A stretch of 64,000 nt of DNA. It comes from Bradyrhizobium altum. Its GTDB lineage: Bacteria; Pseudomonadota; Alphaproteobacteria; Rhizobiales; Xanthobacteraceae. Shown here in pieces: positions 1 through 10,100 of this stretch (position 1 is the first letter of the stretch; every line of letters begins with the position of its first letter). Under the pieces are notes generated by a model that ran no database searches, was not told where the DNA came from, and was given only the letters and a program-made list of their open reading frames with translations. The stretch covers positions 62,001-126,000 of the forward strand of contig NZ_JACMYP010000003.1 of assembly GCF_020889705.1 (NCBI RefSeq). The letters are read 5' to 3'. The translations under genes were made by a program, and so were the position numbers.

Positions 1-1
1 C

Positions 2-334
2 GTGATACTCGGCGCCATCGGCATCATCGTTGCCGCGGGCAACGTCTGGGCGTTCTTCATCCAGTGGCTGTCGCTGCTCGGCATTCTCGTGCCGCCGATC
101 GGCGCGATCATCCTGGTCGATCAGTATTTGTTGCGCACCGGGGCGCGTGCGGACGTCGACTGGCGCGCGAAGCCCTTCATCGCCTGGGGCATCGGGTCGC
201 TGTGCGCATTTGCGGTTGAAAATCTGATGCCGGGGCTGTCCACTGCGATCTCCGCCGCGCTGGTCGCCGGCATCGTGTACGGGGCGATCGCGCGAGTGGA
301 ATCTTCCACCGAAAAGGTGGCGCGTCCCGCGTAA
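2..334 (+). CDS. NCS1 family cytosine/purine permease, C-terminal part (truncated by window edge)
   Basis: The reading frame is open at the left edge, so the true start lies outside the window and only about 110 C-terminal residues are seen. They form three hydrophobic membrane segments separated by short charged loops. The stretch LGILVPPIGAIILVDQYLL matches the late transmembrane helix of CodB-like nucleobase:cation symporters, which import cytosine, purines or related compounds across the inner membrane. The gene is followed after 34 bases by a hydrolase gene on the same strand, so they may be cotranscribed. Family assignment rests on this short C-terminal segment, so the substrate is not determined. 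Confidence 0.7.
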   Translation: MILGAIGIIVAAGNVWAFFIQWLSLLGILVPPIGAIILVDQYLLRTGARADVDWRAKPFIAWGIGSLCAFAVENLMPGLSTAISAALVAGIVYGAIARVESSTEKVARPA

Positions 335-368
335 GCGACAAGCTCGATCAAGCAAGAAGGATACATCA

Positions 369-1388
369 ATGAGCGTCGACTATCAGATCTATGATCTCGG
401 CAATCTGGCCTTGCAGCGCGGCGCGACCCTCCGCGACTGCAAGCTCGCCTACAAAACGTTTGGCCAGCTCAACGCGGCCAAGGACAACGTGATCGTCTAT
501 CCGACCTGGTACTCCGGCCAGCACTACGACAATGAATGGCTGATCGGGCCGGGCATGGCGCTCGATCCGGCGAAATACTTCATCATCATTCCCAACATGT
601 TGGGCAACGGCCTGTCGTCGTCGCCGAGCAACACGCCGGAGCCTTATAACGGGCCGCGTTTTCCGCAGGTGACGGCCTATGACAATGTCCGCGCCCAGCA
701 CCGGTTGGTGACCGAGAAATTCGGCATCAAGCACATCCGTCTGGTCGTCGGCTGGTCGATGGGCGCGTTGCAGACGTTCCATTGGGGCGCGCTCTATCCC
801 GATATGATGGACCTGCTGGCGCCGTTCTGCGGCTCGGCCAAATGCTCGCGACACAACTACGTGTTCCTCGAGGGCGTCAAGGCCGCGCTGACCGCGGATG
901 CGGCATGGAAGGAGGGCTGGTACACCGATAAGCCGGCCCGCGGCCTGCGCGCCGCCGCGCGGGTCTATGCGGGTTGGGGCTTTTCGCAGGCCTTCTATCG
1001 CGAGCAACTCGACATCAAGACGATGGGCTTTTCGTCGCTGGAGGATTTCCTGGTGGCGTTCTGGGAGGGTTTCTTCCTGCCGAAGGATCCGAACAACCTG
1101 CTCACCATGCTGTGGACCTGGCAGAATGGCGACATCAGCGCCAACGAGATCTACAACGGCGACTTCAAGGCTGCGCTGAAGGCAATCAAGGCCAAGGCCT
1201 ATGTCATGCCGGGGCAGACCGATCTCTACTTCCCGCCTGAAGACAGCGAGAACGAGGTCGCTAACATGTCGAACGCCAAGTTCGTGCCGGTGCCGTCGAT
1301 CTGGGGACACTTCGCGGGCGGGCCGGGGACCAATCCGGTCGATGTCGCCTTCATCGATACCAAGCTCAAGGAACTGCTCGCATCGTGA
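369..1388 (+). CDS. MetX-like alpha/beta-fold hydrolase/acyltransferase
   Basis: This 339-residue protein has the alpha/beta-hydrolase fold of the homoserine O-acetyltransferase (MetX) family. The nucleophile elbow GWSMGA places the catalytic serine at residue 130. The acid is probably Asp285 (in GQTDLYF) and the base His314 (in WGHFAGG). An AAGGA ribosome-binding site precedes ATG 369. It lacks the longer form and CHAT-like features of true MetX and belongs to the shorter relatives often annotated only as alpha/beta hydrolases. It sits between a nucleobase-type permease and an AAA/VWA pair rather than with methionine genes, so hydrolysis of an imported amide or ester is as likely as acyl transfer. 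The substrate is unknown. Confidence 0.8.
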   Translation: MSVDYQIYDLGNLALQRGATLRDCKLAYKTFGQLNAAKDNVIVYPTWYSGQHYDNEWLIGPGMALDPAKYFIIIPNMLGNGLSSSPSNTPEPYNGPRFPQVTAYDNVRAQHRLVTEKFGIKHIRLVVGWSMGALQTFHWGALYPDMMDLLAPFCGSAKCSRHNYVFLEGVKAALTADAAWKEGWYTDKPARGLRAAARVYAGWGFSQAFYREQLDIKTMGFSSLEDFLVAFWEGFFLPKDPNNLLTMLWTWQNGDISANEIYNGDFKAALKAIKAKAYVMPGQTDLYFPPEDSENEVANMSNAKFVPVPSIWGHFAGGPGTNPVDVAFIDTKLKELLAS

Positions 1389-1437
1389 GTTCAATCGGTT
1401 GCGAACGGCTGCCTGCGCGATCATGGGAGGCGTGAGC

Positions 1438-2250
1438 TTGTCCAATCCCGCTTTGCTGCTCGACCAGTACCGCATCCGCCAGGAGCCGTATTACCGGCCG
1501 CTCAAGGATGAGGTCGAACTGTTCGGTGCAGCCTATGCGAACCGTATGCCGGTGATGCTGAAAGGCCCCACCGGCTGCGGCAAGACCCGCTTCATCGAAT
1601 ACATGGCCTGGCGGCTCGGCCGTCCGCTCATCACGGTCGCCTGTCACGAGGACATGACGGCGGCGGATCTGGTGGGACGCTGGCTGCTCGATGCGGAGGG
1701 TACGGTGTGGAGCGACGGGCCGCTCACGACGGCCGTGCGTCTTGGCGCGATCTGCTACCTCGACGAGATCGTCGAGGCGCGCCAGGACACGACGGTCGTG
1801 ATCCATCCCTTGACCGACGATCGGCGTGTACTGCCGCTGGAAAAGCGTGGCGAGCTGATCCACGCGCATTCCGATTTCCAGCTCGTGATCTCCTACAACC
1901 CGGGCTACCAGAGCGCGATCAAGGACCTCAAGGAATCCACCAAGCAGCGTTTTGCGGCGCTGGATTTCGGGTATCCCGACCGGCCGGTCGAAACCGAGGT
2001 GGTGTCGCGCGAGGCCGGCATCGAGCCCAATCTCGCCGATCTCCTGGTGAAGATCGCCCAGCACAGTCGCAATTTGAAAGGCCAGGGTCTCGACGAAGGC
2101 GCTTCGACCCGGATGCTGGTCAATGCCGGCCGCTTGATCGGATGCGGCATCAGCCTCGAAAAGGCCTGCGAGACCACGATCGTCGTTCCCTTGACCGATG
2201 ATGCGGACACCAGGAACACGTTGCGTGACGTGATTTCGGCCTCTGCGTAA
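1438..2250 (+). CDS. CbbQ/NirQ/NorQ-type MoxR AAA+ ATPase
   Basis: A 270-residue AAA+ ATPase of the MoxR branch. Walker A is GPTGCGKT at residues 43-50, Walker B ends in Asp109-Glu110 (ICYLDE), and the family-typical [13 protein letters not shown] and [18 protein letters not shown] blocks are present. CbbQ, NirQ and NorQ proteins work with a VWA partner to activate or remodel metalloenzymes such as RuBisCO or nitric-oxide reductase. The next gene encodes such a VWA partner. The start chosen is TTG 1438 because GGGAGG (1425-1430) lies seven bases upstream; ATG 1423 in the same frame is an alternative but has no good ribosome-binding site. No RuBisCO or NO-reductase gene is nearby, so the client is unknown. 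Confidence 0.85.
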   Translation: MSNPALLLDQYRIRQEPYYRPLKDEVELFGAAYANRMPVMLKGPTGCGKTRFIEYMAWRLGRPLITVACHEDMTAADLVGRWLLDAEGTVWSDGPLTTAVRLGAICYLDEIVEARQDTTVVIHPLTDDRRVLPLEKRGELIHAHSDFQLVISYNPGYQSAIKDLKESTKQRFAALDFGYPDRPVETEVVSREAGIEPNLADLLVKIAQHSRNLKGQGLDEGASTRMLVNAGRLIGCGISLEKACETTIVVPLTDDADTRNTLRDVISASA

Positions 2251-2264
2251 ACGGAAACTCGGCG

Positions 2265-4553
2265 GTGGCGGTCGCGCAAATCAGTTCGCTCGATGGCTTC
2301 CGGTCCGGGCGCCGGCTTGCGGCGCTCCTGCGCGGCCACGATGAGATTTCCGTGGCAGTGCAGGCGGCGCGGGCCGCCTTGCACCGGATGTGGTCGTTCG
2401 ATCGTCTGGCGGCCTGGGACGAGGCGGTGCACGACCTGTTCGAGGCCAACCTCGGCCAGGCCGTGGTTCTGGGCTTTCTAAAGCTATCGGAGCAATGGCA
2501 GGCGCTGCGATCGACCAATGACCTGATCGCGATCGGACGCGCGGCAGGCGACATCGGCCGCAGCGCCGGAAGCCGCGCTGCCCATGCTTTGCTGATCGAA
2601 TTGTCCAAAGTGCTGCCGCGGCTTGCGGGCGCTGGAGAACTCACCGCCGTGCTTGCCGCGCTCGGCCAACTCGCAGATGCAGGCCCGGAATCGGTGGGCC
2701 TTGCGCTCGGCCGGCTGGAGCCGCTGCTCGCGCATGCCGGGGCCGACGATTTTTCCGCCTGGGTTTCGGCTGGCTTGCGCGCAAGCGGCGGCCGCGCATC
2801 GCGCCGGCGCGCCTATTTCGCGCTCGACGATCCGCTCTCGGTGCGGCTGTTCGCTGTCGGCAGGACCGGCGATGATTTTGCACGGCTGGAGAAGCGCCTC
2901 GCCGCAACCACGATCGCGCTGTGGAACAGGAAGCCGCGTCTCCGCAAGCTGGCCGTTGCGCCGACGCCGGTGCCGCGGCGTGCCTCGCTCGCCGCCGACC
3001 TGATCGGGCTCCCGGAGACCTTTCCCGGCTTCGCGGGCGAGGCGGCGGACACCGTCTATCTCGCCGCGGTCGTGCATGCCGGCGCGCATCTGGTGCATTC
3101 CGCTGTCCGCTTTCCGGTGGGCCGGCTGAAGGCGCTGCAGATCGCGCTGGTCTCGCTGATCGAGGATGCCAGGGTCGAGACGCTGGCGCTTCGCGAGATG
3201 CCGGGGCTACGCCGGCTGTGGTTGCCATTTCACAGTGCGACGCCGACCGGCCAGGCAACTGCCGCCGGACTGATGATGCGGCTCGCGCGGGCGCTGATCG
3301 ATCCGGACTATCAGGACCCGGATGCGTGGGTGACCAAGGGGCGGGCGCTGTTTGCCGAAGCCGCCGACCGCTGGATTGATCCTGCCATCAGCCGCGAGAT
3401 CGGCGGGCTGCTCGGCAACGACATCGGGCAGATGCGGCTGCAGTTCAACGCCAGGAGCTACGTCGTCGAGCCAGCCTATCGCGATGACAATCTGGCGCTG
3501 TGGGATTTTGGCGATCAGCCGGACAGCCCGGCCGAGACGATCGAACTTGCAGTCGATTCGGTGCGGATCGAGCGCCGCGACGACGCCGATGGGCAGTCCA
3601 CCGACGACAACGCAAAGCCCGACGAGACGCTGCGCGCGAAGGCCGCAGCGGTGACCCTGCTGGACGGATTTCCGGTCGCGACCTACCCGGAATGGGACTA
3701 TGCCACGCGCACCGAGCGGGCGGACTGGACCACGATCCTGGAGGCTGATGCTGCGGTTTCCGCACAGCCGTTCGACCCTTCGACGGATGCCGAGGCGATG
3801 CGCTGGATCACCGAATTGACCCGCGACGCCTCAATCGGCCGCCGCATCAGACACAAGGGCCAGCGCGACGGCGACGCGCTCGACATCGATGCTGCGATCG
3901 CGCTGACGATCGAGCGCCGCGCCGGCAGCATCAGCGAGCCCAGGGTCTACCAGCGCGATGCGCCGGGACCGCGTGACCTTGCCGTTCTGCTGCTGCTGGA
4001 CCTGTCGCAATCGACCGCGGACCGTGATCGTCGCGGCCGGACAGTTCTCGATGTCGAGCGCAAGGCCGCCGCGATCATGGCGACAGCGGTCGAGGCCGCC
4101 AATGATGCGATCGCGGTGCACGGCTTCAGCTCCGACGGCCGCGAACGCGTGCGCTATCTCCGCATCAAGGGCTTCGAGGAGCCGATGGACGCCGTCGTGC
4201 GCTCGCGTCTCGCGGGCCTTGGCAGCAGCCATTCGACCCGGCTCGGTGCCGCGTTGCGCCACGCCGGGGGCTACCTCGCGGGGCGACGCGCATTCCGCAA
4301 GGTGCTGCTGGTTCTGACCGACGGCGAGCCGTCCGACGTCGATGTGCCCGATCCGCAATATCTGGTGGAGGACGCGCGCCGTGCCGCTCAGCAGCTGCGG
4401 CGGCACGGCATCGATATTTTTGCCTTCGGCATCGGTGAGGACAGATTTCCCCAGCTCGATCGCATTTTCGGCGAGCGCCATGCGCTCCGGGTGCCCCGTA
4501 TCGAGGTTTTGCCGCAACGGGTGATGCAGCTTTATGCGGAACTGAAGAAATAG
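2265..4553 (+). CDS. CbbO/NorD-like VWA-domain protein, partner of the MoxR ATPase
   Basis: A 762-residue cytoplasmic protein with an unassigned alpha-helical N-terminal half and a von Willebrand A domain in the last 200 residues. The MIDAS motif DxSxS is intact at Asp579-Ser581-Ser583 (LLLDLSQST), and the TDGEPSD segment around Asp686 supplies the second metal-site loop. Size and layout match CbbO/NorD proteins, which use the VWA domain as adaptor to bind the client of the CbbQ/NorQ ATPase. It starts with GTG 2265, 14 bases after the ATPase stop, so the two are translated together. The acidic stretch near residues 430-460 is variable in this family. Confidence 0.85.
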   Translation: MAVAQISSLDGFRSGRRLAALLRGHDEISVAVQAARAALHRMWSFDRLAAWDEAVHDLFEANLGQAVVLGFLKLSEQWQALRSTNDLIAIGRAAGDIGRSAGSRAAHALLIELSKVLPRLAGAGELTAVLAALGQLADAGPESVGLALGRLEPLLAHAGADDFSAWVSAGLRASGGRASRRRAYFALDDPLSVRLFAVGRTGDDFARLEKRLAATTIALWNRKPRLRKLAVAPTPVPRRASLAADLIGLPETFPGFAGEAADTVYLAAVVHAGAHLVHSAVRFPVGRLKALQIALVSLIEDARVETLALREMPGLRRLWLPFHSATPTGQATAAGLMMRLARALIDPDYQDPDAWVTKGRALFAEAADRWIDPAISREIGGLLGNDIGQMRLQFNARSYVVEPAYRDDNLALWDFGDQPDSPAETIELAVDSVRIERRDDADGQSTDDNAKPDETLRAKAAAVTLLDGFPVATYPEWDYATRTERADWTTILEADAAVSAQPFDPSTDAEAMRWITELTRDASIGRRIRHKGQRDGDALDIDAAIALTIERRAGSISEPRVYQRDAPGPRDLAVLLLLDLSQSTADRDRRGRTVLDVERKAAAIMATAVEAANDAIAVHGFSSDGRERVRYLRIKGFEEPMDAVVRSRLAGLGSSHSTRLGAALRHAGGYLAGRRAFRKVLLVLTDGEPSDVDVPDPQYLVEDARRAAQQLRRHGIDIFAFGIGEDRFPQLDRIFGERHALRVPRIEVLPQRVMQLYAELKK

Positions 4554-4675
4554 CGCCGCCATCCCGAGCGGGCTCGGATCCTCGTCCACGGGCCTACGCA
4601 CCGCTGTCACACTTCGACGCTAACGTTGCAGATTGGACACAGCCGCCCGCCTGGGAAACAATCGACGCGGATACG

Positions 4676-5431
4676 ATGAGCATTGGATATCTTTCGAGGG
4701 GCTCGGCAGGGCGCCCCTCAGACGCTCGTCGATTGTGCGTTTTGATCTGCGTCTGCATGCTGGGCGCTGGCAGCGATGTCGCGATGGGGCAGGACAGTCC
4801 GATCGCTGCTGCGCCGCGCCTCACCTTTGATATTCCGTCGCAACCCCTGACATCCGCACTGGAAAGTTATGGCGCCACGTCGCGGCGTGAGGTGCTCTAC
4901 GATGCGCGGCTTGCGACTGGCCGACTCTCAGGCGAGGTGAGGGGCGTCTTCGCGCCGTCCGAGGCTTTGCAGCTCCTGCTCGATGGCACCGGCCTTGTCG
5001 GCCGCCTGACGTCGGAGAATGCCGTGGTGATCGTGCCCTCGTCTCCGGCCGGCGGGCAGCTGACGACGCCCGACGTCGATGCGCGAAAAGGCGATCCGGT
5101 CATTCGCGCCCGTTACTATGCCATGGTGCAGGAGCGCGTTCGCGACGCCTTCTGCAGGGACACTTTGCTGCGGCCCGGCCGCTATCGGATCGCCGTGCAG
5201 TTCTGGATCGCTCCAACGGGATCCGTGCAACAGACTAGGCTTCTGAGTAAGACAGGCGATGACCGCGTCGACAGCGCGATCGAGACGACGCTGCGCGGAT
5301 TGAGAATGAACGAGGTGCCGCCGCCCGGCATCTCGCAACCCCTCACGATGGTCGTTGCGGCGCGTCCGTCGGAACGGACCCAGGACTGCGCCGGGATCGA
5401 CGCAATCCGGACCATCGGTGGGGTGAATTGA
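4676..5431 (+). CDS. Secreted STN-domain plus TonB C-terminal-like protein
   Basis: A 251-residue exported protein. A signal peptide is visible (LCVLICVCMLGAGS, about residues 22-35). Residues about 48-120 form an STN (secretin/TonB short N-terminal) domain, with FDIPSQPLTSALESYG and a final VVIV strand. The last 110 residues resemble the TonB C-terminal domain (YRIAVQFWIAPTGSVQQTRLL, then DSAIETTLRGLRM). STN domains normally sit at the N-terminus of TonB-dependent transducers and signal to FecR. Here there is no beta-barrel receptor, only STN joined to a TonB-like tail. It lies directly upstream of an ECF sigma factor and FecR, so a role as signal relay to FecR is a reasonable inference. Confidence 0.75.
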   Translation: MSIGYLSRGSAGRPSDARRLCVLICVCMLGAGSDVAMGQDSPIAAAPRLTFDIPSQPLTSALESYGATSRREVLYDARLATGRLSGEVRGVFAPSEALQLLLDGTGLVGRLTSENAVVIVPSSPAGGQLTTPDVDARKGDPVIRARYYAMVQERVRDAFCRDTLLRPGRYRIAVQFWIAPTGSVQQTRLLSKTGDDRVDSAIETTLRGLRMNEVPPPGISQPLTMVVAARPSERTQDCAGIDAIRTIGGVN

Positions 5432-5441
5432 GCGTGCCGCA

Positions 5442-5945
5442 ATGAGCGACGCAACCCGGACCATGCTGCGTAGCTTCCTGGCTGCCCGCTACGACGATCT
5501 CAAGCTGCGGCTGAGCCGCCGTCTCGGATCGGCGGAGCTTGCCAGCGATGCGTTGCAGGACACCTATGTGCGTCTCGGGCGGGCCGAGGTGGCGGGGTCG
5601 GTGCAAAGCCCGGCGGCCTATCTGTTCCGCATGGCCTTTAACGTCGCAATCGACCGGCAGCGGGCCGAGAAACGGCGTCTGGCCCGCAATGAGGTTCAGG
5701 ATCTGCTTCATATTGTGGACGATGCGCCCGGGCCGGGTCAGATCACGGAGGCTCGCTTCGAGATTGAAGCCTTGGAGAAGGCGATCGCGGAACTGACGCC
5801 GCGCCGCCGGGTCATCCTGCTGGCCGCGCGGCTGCAAGGGATGCCGCAGCGGGAGATTGCCAGCCGGCTGGGGGTCTCGTTGCGCCTGGTTGAGAAGGAA
5901 CTCCGCCTCGCCCAGGAACACTGCGCGCTGAAGCTGGGAAAATAG
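5442..5945 (+). CDS. FecI-like ECF RNA polymerase sigma factor
   Basis: A 167-residue ECF sigma factor. Region 2 is visible as ELASDALQDTYVRLGRAE followed by the region 2.4-type helix SPAAYLFRMAFNVAIDRQRA. Region 4 ends in a helix-turn-helix, MPQREIASRLGVSLRLVEKE. The length and the DALQDTYVRL signature place it in the FecI group, whose members are held or activated by a FecR partner. It starts 10 bases after the STN gene and is followed by fecR-like and giant adhesin genes, so its regulon probably includes the exoprotein gene. Confidence 0.9.
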   Translation: MSDATRTMLRSFLAARYDDLKLRLSRRLGSAELASDALQDTYVRLGRAEVAGSVQSPAAYLFRMAFNVAIDRQRAEKRRLARNEVQDLLHIVDDAPGPGQITEARFEIEALEKAIAELTPRRRVILLAARLQGMPQREIASRLGVSLRLVEKELRLAQEHCALKLGK

Positions 5946-6039
5946 TTGTGCGGTTGATGGCTATCGCGAACGTCAAGCGGATAGGCGGACGGTTCGGCCG
6001 CGGAGGCTGCCGTTTGCGTGCGCGGCGGGGTAAGTCCGC

Positions 6040-7035
6040 ATGACGTACGAAGGCGGCAAATCGACGATAGGGCTCGGCGCGATGGAGCGGGAGGCACATG
6101 CCTGGGTGAGGCGCTTGACGTCCGGAGACGCGACAGTCGAGGACGCCGAGGCATTCCAGCTGTGGCGCCAGCAGAGCGCTGCCCATGCTATTGCCTTTGC
6201 CAAGGCTAGCAAGCTTTGGGAGACGGTTGGCAAAGCCGGCCATAACCTCCGGTATGACCCCGCGTCGCTGGGCGTGTTGCTTGATGGCGAAGCGAAGCGC
6301 GTGATGACCCGCAGGCTGGTGCTTGGCGGCGGGCTTGCAACCGCCGCGGCCGCCGTCGGAGCGGTGACGCTGCGGCCCCCGCTCGAGCTCTGGCCGTCAT
6401 GGTCCGAGCTTGCGGCCGACTACCGGACAGGTACGGGAGAGCAGCGCAAGCTCGCATTGAACGACAATGTGTCGATCAACCTCGACACGCGAACCAGCAT
6501 CGCGCTGCGCCCGGACCATGGCGACACCAGCCGTATCGAGTTGATCACGGGACAGGCATCGATCGCGACGGCCCCGCAGCAGTCCCGACCGGTGACGGTG
6601 ATCGCGTCCAGTGGTCAAACGGTTGCAACGCGAGCCTCGTTCGACGTGCGCTACCTCGGAGCCGAGGTGCGTGTCACCTGTCTCGGCGGCGAGGTTCGCG
6701 TCGAGCACCAGGGAAACGCCCGTACCGTTCGTGAAAGGCAGCAGATCGCCTATGACGAGAGGCGCATGAGCGACATCGTCGCGATCGATCCGGCCGTCGA
6801 GGCGGCCTGGCAAGAGGGATTGCTGATCTTCCGTTACACGCCCCTGCCCAAAGTGGTGGAGGAGGTGAACCGGTACCGATCGGGCCGGATCTTCATCGTC
6901 AATGCCGAGCTCAACGCCCATCTGATCAACGGCCGCTTCCATATCGATCGGATCGACGAGGTTCTCCTGCAGCTCGAACAAGCCTTTGGCGTGAAAGCCA
7001 AAACGCTTCCCGGCGGCATTGTGCTGCTCAGCTGA
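6040..7035 (+). CDS. FecR family anti-sigma/regulatory protein
   Basis: A 331-residue FecR protein. The N-terminal cytoplasmic part carries the DUF4880-type sigma-binding segment (REAHAWVRRLTSGDATVEDA, residues about 14-33). A single hydrophobic segment around residues 92-110 (LVLGGGLATAAAAVGAV) anchors it in the inner membrane. The periplasmic FecR domain follows (about 130-240), then a C-terminal DUF4974/STN-like region (FRYTPLPKVVEEVNRY to the end). FecR proteins pass the periplasmic STN signal to the ECF sigma factor. The neighbours on both sides (STN protein, ECF sigma, giant exoprotein) fit that scheme. Confidence 0.9.
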   Translation: MTYEGGKSTIGLGAMEREAHAWVRRLTSGDATVEDAEAFQLWRQQSAAHAIAFAKASKLWETVGKAGHNLRYDPASLGVLLDGEAKRVMTRRLVLGGGLATAAAAVGAVTLRPPLELWPSWSELAADYRTGTGEQRKLALNDNVSINLDTRTSIALRPDHGDTSRIELITGQASIATAPQQSRPVTVIASSGQTVATRASFDVRYLGAEVRVTCLGGEVRVEHQGNARTVRERQQIAYDERRMSDIVAIDPAVEAAWQEGLLIFRYTPLPKVVEEVNRYRSGRIFIVNAELNAHLINGRFHIDRIDEVLLQLEQAFGVKAKTLPGGIVLLS

Positions 7036-7050
7036 GGAGGCCTCTAGCGG

Positions 7051-7085
7051 TTTGCAAAAAATTTCGCATCCGGCGTGCGGGTCGG
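7051..7085 (+). promoter_or_regulatory. Candidate ECF promoter upstream of the giant exoprotein gene
   Basis: An A-tract, GCAAAAAATTT at 7054-7064, lies 115-125 bases upstream of the preferred start of the giant exoprotein gene and is followed by a GC-rich GTGCGGGTCGG block at 7075-7085. AT-rich tracts are rare in this GC-rich window, and similar A-tracts precede targets of FecI-type sigma factors in alphaproteobacteria. No start site can be read from sequence, so this is only a candidate for recognition by the ECF sigma factor encoded at 5442. Confidence 0.3.
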
Positions 7086-7179
7086 CCCATTCGGGATCGT
7101 CACAGCCGCGAGGGTCTCGGTGCTGGCGCTGAGACGCGAAATCTTCGGCTGTCGTCGCCCGGCGCAAGAAAGCGATTCC

Positions 7180-10100
7180 ATGGTTCGCCTCTCCAGGTCT
7201 CTCACCCGCGCGACGGTTCGCACTGCATTGTTTGGCAGCGTCAGCGTCGTGGCACTTCTCGCCAATACGCCGGTGGTCGCGCGCCCGTTTGGATCGAGCT
7301 GGACGGTGTCACCGTCAGCCGCGGCGATGGCAGCGTCGCAGTCGGCAGCGCAGGACGCGGCAGCAGCCGCCAAGCACGGTCAGGATGCGATGGCGCGGGC
7401 CACGCGCGCCATCCAGGCGATCCAGGGCCTGCAGAACGCAGCGCGCGCCGCGGCGCAGACCTCGCAGCGTTCGGCGACGCTGCCGCAGGTCGCAGTGCCC
7501 AACGGCCTTGCGACCGGTGGCCTGCAGGTAGCGCCGGGATGGCAGGGCGCGAATGCGCCGACGCAGGCGATCGATGCCGCCGGCCAGACCCAGGTCGGCA
7601 TCGCGCAGACCAGGGCGCAGGCGATCCTCAACTGGAATTCATTCAACGTCGGCGCGCGCACCACGCTGACCTTCGAGCAGCAAGGCCATGCAAACTGGGT
7701 GGCTCTCAACCGCGTCGTCGGCAGCGCGGCGCCGAGCCAGATTCTCGGCAATATCAAGGCCGACGGCTCGGTCTATGTGATCAATCAGAACGGCATCATC
7801 TTCGGTGGTGCGAGCCAGGTGAATGTCGGCTCGCTGATCGCCTCGACCGCCAACATCACCGACACCCAGTTCCTGCGCAATGGCATCTACTCGCAGCAGG
7901 CGAGTGGCCAATACGTGCCGAGCTTCACCGATGCCCGCGGCGCGGTGTGGGTCGAGGCCGGCGCGCTGATCTCGACCAACGCACCGTCCTCGGTGACGCA
8001 GGGGGGCGGCTTCGTGCTGCTGATGGGAACCGAAGTCAGCAATGCCGGCTCGATCAGCGCACCGCGAGGCCAGGTGCAGCTCGCAGCCGGCAACGACTTT
8101 CTGCTGCGGCCGGGTTACAGCACGGATGCCAACCAGGCCTCGACCACACGCGGCAACGAAATCTCGCCGATCGTGCGCGACGCGATCGCGGCTGTCGGCA
8201 ATTCCGGCCTGATCTTCGCCCAGCAAGGCGACATCACGCTTGCGGGCCGCAGCATCACCCAGGGCGGGGTGCTGGTCGCCACGACCTCGGTCAACACCCG
8301 CGGCACGATCCATCTCCTGAACGCAGCGTCCGATGCCGCGGGCAGCATCACGCTCGCCAGTGGCAGCCTGACCGCGATCCTGCCCGAGCTCGACAGCAGC
8401 GACACCGCGCTGGACAGCCAACGCAGCCAGCTTGTCGCCGATTCCAAGGCCTTCACCCACGCCCCGGCCGCCAACGCCCAGTTCGACAATCTTTCCCAGC
8501 TCGCCGACCGGCTCGACCAGGGACGTATCGAGATCGTCAGCGGCGGTACTGTAAATTTCAAGGACGGCTCGACCACGCAGGCTCAAGGCGGCCAGGTGGC
8601 GGTCAGCGCCAGCCGCCGCGTCTTCGCCGAGAGCGGATCGATCATCGACGTCTCGGGCGTGCGCGGCGTGCTGCTGCCGGTGTCGACCAACAACCTCCTG
8701 ATCAACGTTCAAGGCAACGAGCTGCGCGACTCGCCCGCCAATCGTGATCGGGACAATCTGAAGAACGCGGACGTCTGGATCGACGCGCGCGATCTGGTGC
8801 TGGTGCCGGCGGGCACCGGCGGCTATGCGACCGACCGCTACTATACGCCGGGTGGCCTGCTCGAGGTCTCGGGATATCTCGCCAACACCGCCCACCGGAT
8901 CGGCGAATGGGCCGCGGTCGGCGGCACCGTCACGCTGTCGGCGCAGGAAGTCGTCGCGCAGAAGGGGGCGGTGTTCGACGTCTCCGGCGGCTCGATCAGC
9001 TATCAGGGCGGCTACATCCGCGCCACCAATTTCCTTGGCGCGGACGGCCGTCTCTACAGCGTCAACCAGGCACGCGCCGATATGCAGTTCTACGGCTTCG
9101 GCGCGGGCTTCATTCGCGAGCACAAGCTCGGCGGCAAGGTTGCGCCGAATCTGACCGAGGTCTGGACCAGCCCGTTCGGCAAGGGCCGCGTGACCACCCG
9201 CTGGGAGGACGGCTACACCATCGGCCGTGACGCCGGCTCTCTCGTCCTGTCCACGCCGACGGCAGTGTTCGAAGCTGATATCGTCGCTGATGTCGTCACC
9301 GGCTCACGCCAGACGACGGCGCGGCCGGACGGCACCACCGACGGCTACAAGCTGTCGCAGAATGTCGCGCCGCTCCAGGGCAAGCTCGCGCTCGGTGGCT
9401 ATTCGGGGCTTGGCCTCACCAGTGCGTCCGCCGCGCGGGTCATCTTCGGCCGCACGCCTGAGATCACCGATGCGCTGAACGCCACGTCGGTCTTGCCCGA
9501 CGATCGGATCGGGACTGCATTGTTCAATTCGGACGCACTCAATGCCGCCAGGCTGGGCGGTCTCAGTGTTGCGAGCAGCAAGGAAATCCTCGTCGAGGCG
9601 CCGCTCGAGCTTGCTCCTGGCGCGCAGGTGATCTTCATGGCGCCGCATGTCGAGATCGGCGCGAGCGTCACGGCGCATGGTGGCAGCGTGACGCTGACCA
9701 ATCTCATGCATGCCGTGTTCGGCCAGGGGCAGAACGAGCTATGGTGGGCGCTCAACGCTCCGAACGGCAAGTCGCAGGTCACGATCGGCCAGAACGTCGC
9801 CGTCGATCTCAGTGGGTTGTGGAGCAACGAACTGACTGGAACCGATGGATCCGGCCGGGCGCATCTGGATGGCGGCAATTTCACTGTTTCGACCACGGGC
9901 GGCATTACGCTTGCGAGCGGGTCGCTCATCGATGTGTCGTCGGGTGGCGCCATCCTGGCGAATGGCAAGACGCAGGGCGGCAAGGGCGGCAATGTCAGCC
10001 TCGTCGCCAATGACTATTCGCATCTGCCTTCGACGCAGTTCTTCACCAATCCGCTCATCCTCGACGGCACCATTCGCGCTTACGGCTTCGGTGGCGGCGG

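Noticed and set aside
366-1475. 369-codon minus-strand open frame opposite the MetX-like gene
   Set aside because: The plus strand has a complete catalytic triad and a ribosome-binding site; the minus frame has neither domain nor start signal.
7639-9123. 494-codon minus-strand open frame, and similar ones at 9739-11586 and 17767-19017
   Set aside because: Same pattern as above: mirror frames of the exoprotein with low-complexity Arg/Ala/Asp composition and no signals.
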